A DNA stretch of 64,000 nt from Chrysomallon squamiferum. Lineage: Eukaryota > Mollusca > Gastropoda > Neomphalida > Peltospiridae. A program made the translations under genes and the position numbers. The notes beneath the pieces were generated by a model. The model did not search any database, was not told the origin of the DNA, and was given only the letters and a program-made list of their open reading frames with translations. This document shows, one piece after another, positions 63,978-64,000 of the stretch. Every line of letters begins with the position of its first letter. Within the stretch, counting starts at the first letter, position 1. The stretch is taken from contig CM022667.1 in the NCBI GenBank assembly GCA_012295275.1, positions 8,575,038 to 8,639,037 of the forward strand, in the 5' to 3' direction.

Positions 63978-64000
63978 CTTGATTTTGAAGAAATCTGGAT

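Overview
The window is animal nuclear DNA: AT-rich, intron-dense, and full of microsatellites ((ATT)n, (GT)n, (ATTT)n), with GT-AG introns. Protein similarity points to an invertebrate. The recurring motif GTTATCTCCCCTT and the character of the repeats suggest a mollusc, perhaps a gastropod or bivalve. I cannot name a species.

Layout, left to right. (1) 332-1657, plus strand: last three exons of a CD109/alpha-2-macroglobulin family gene with a GPI-anchor-like C-terminus. (2) 5215-9655, minus strand: a complete nine-exon DHRS4-like short-chain dehydrogenase. (3) 10402-17323, plus strand: a nine-exon TK2/dNK-type deoxynucleoside kinase, head-to-head with DHRS4. (4) 18.2-49.2 kb, plus strand: a rearranged CYLD locus. 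An upstream, partly duplicated CYLD copy (21027-31566) has one N-terminal exon, four tandem copies of the exon that joins CAP-Gly 1 to CAP-Gly 2, and a last exon with a premature stop. It is followed by a full CYLD (35928-49213; 14 exons, 864 residues as reconstructed) with three CAP-Gly domains and a USP-type deubiquitinase domain with Cys, His and Asp in place. (5) 57882-63977, minus strand: a single 6.1-kb open exon for a protein with about 32 C2H2 zinc fingers, open up to the right edge of the window.

The most unusual part is the CYLD locus. The CAP-Gly exon is tandemly multiplied with every splice phase kept, so it could encode chimeric extra CAP-Gly domains. Fragments of the neighbouring deoxynucleoside kinase, including its second exon with both splice sites, have been copied three times into CYLD introns. 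Two minisatellites in the full CYLD have each copied an exon 3' end together with its 5' splice site: a 76-bp unit x 13, and a 36-bp unit x 7. The 36-bp array stays in frame and repeats a zinc-ligand Cys pair of the B-box. A third minisatellite (110 bp) has 12 copies in the upstream CYLD copy and 4 in the full one.

The genes do not form a pathway. DHRS4 is a carbonyl/retinal reductase, TK2/dNK is a nucleoside salvage kinase, CYLD removes Lys63/Met1 ubiquitin chains in NF-kB-type signalling, CD109 is a surface protein, and the zinc-finger protein is probably a DNA-binding regulator. Exon borders were set by reading splice sites, codon phase and remembered family similarity; no alignment or transcript data were used. 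All intervals are inclusive and on plus-strand coordinates.
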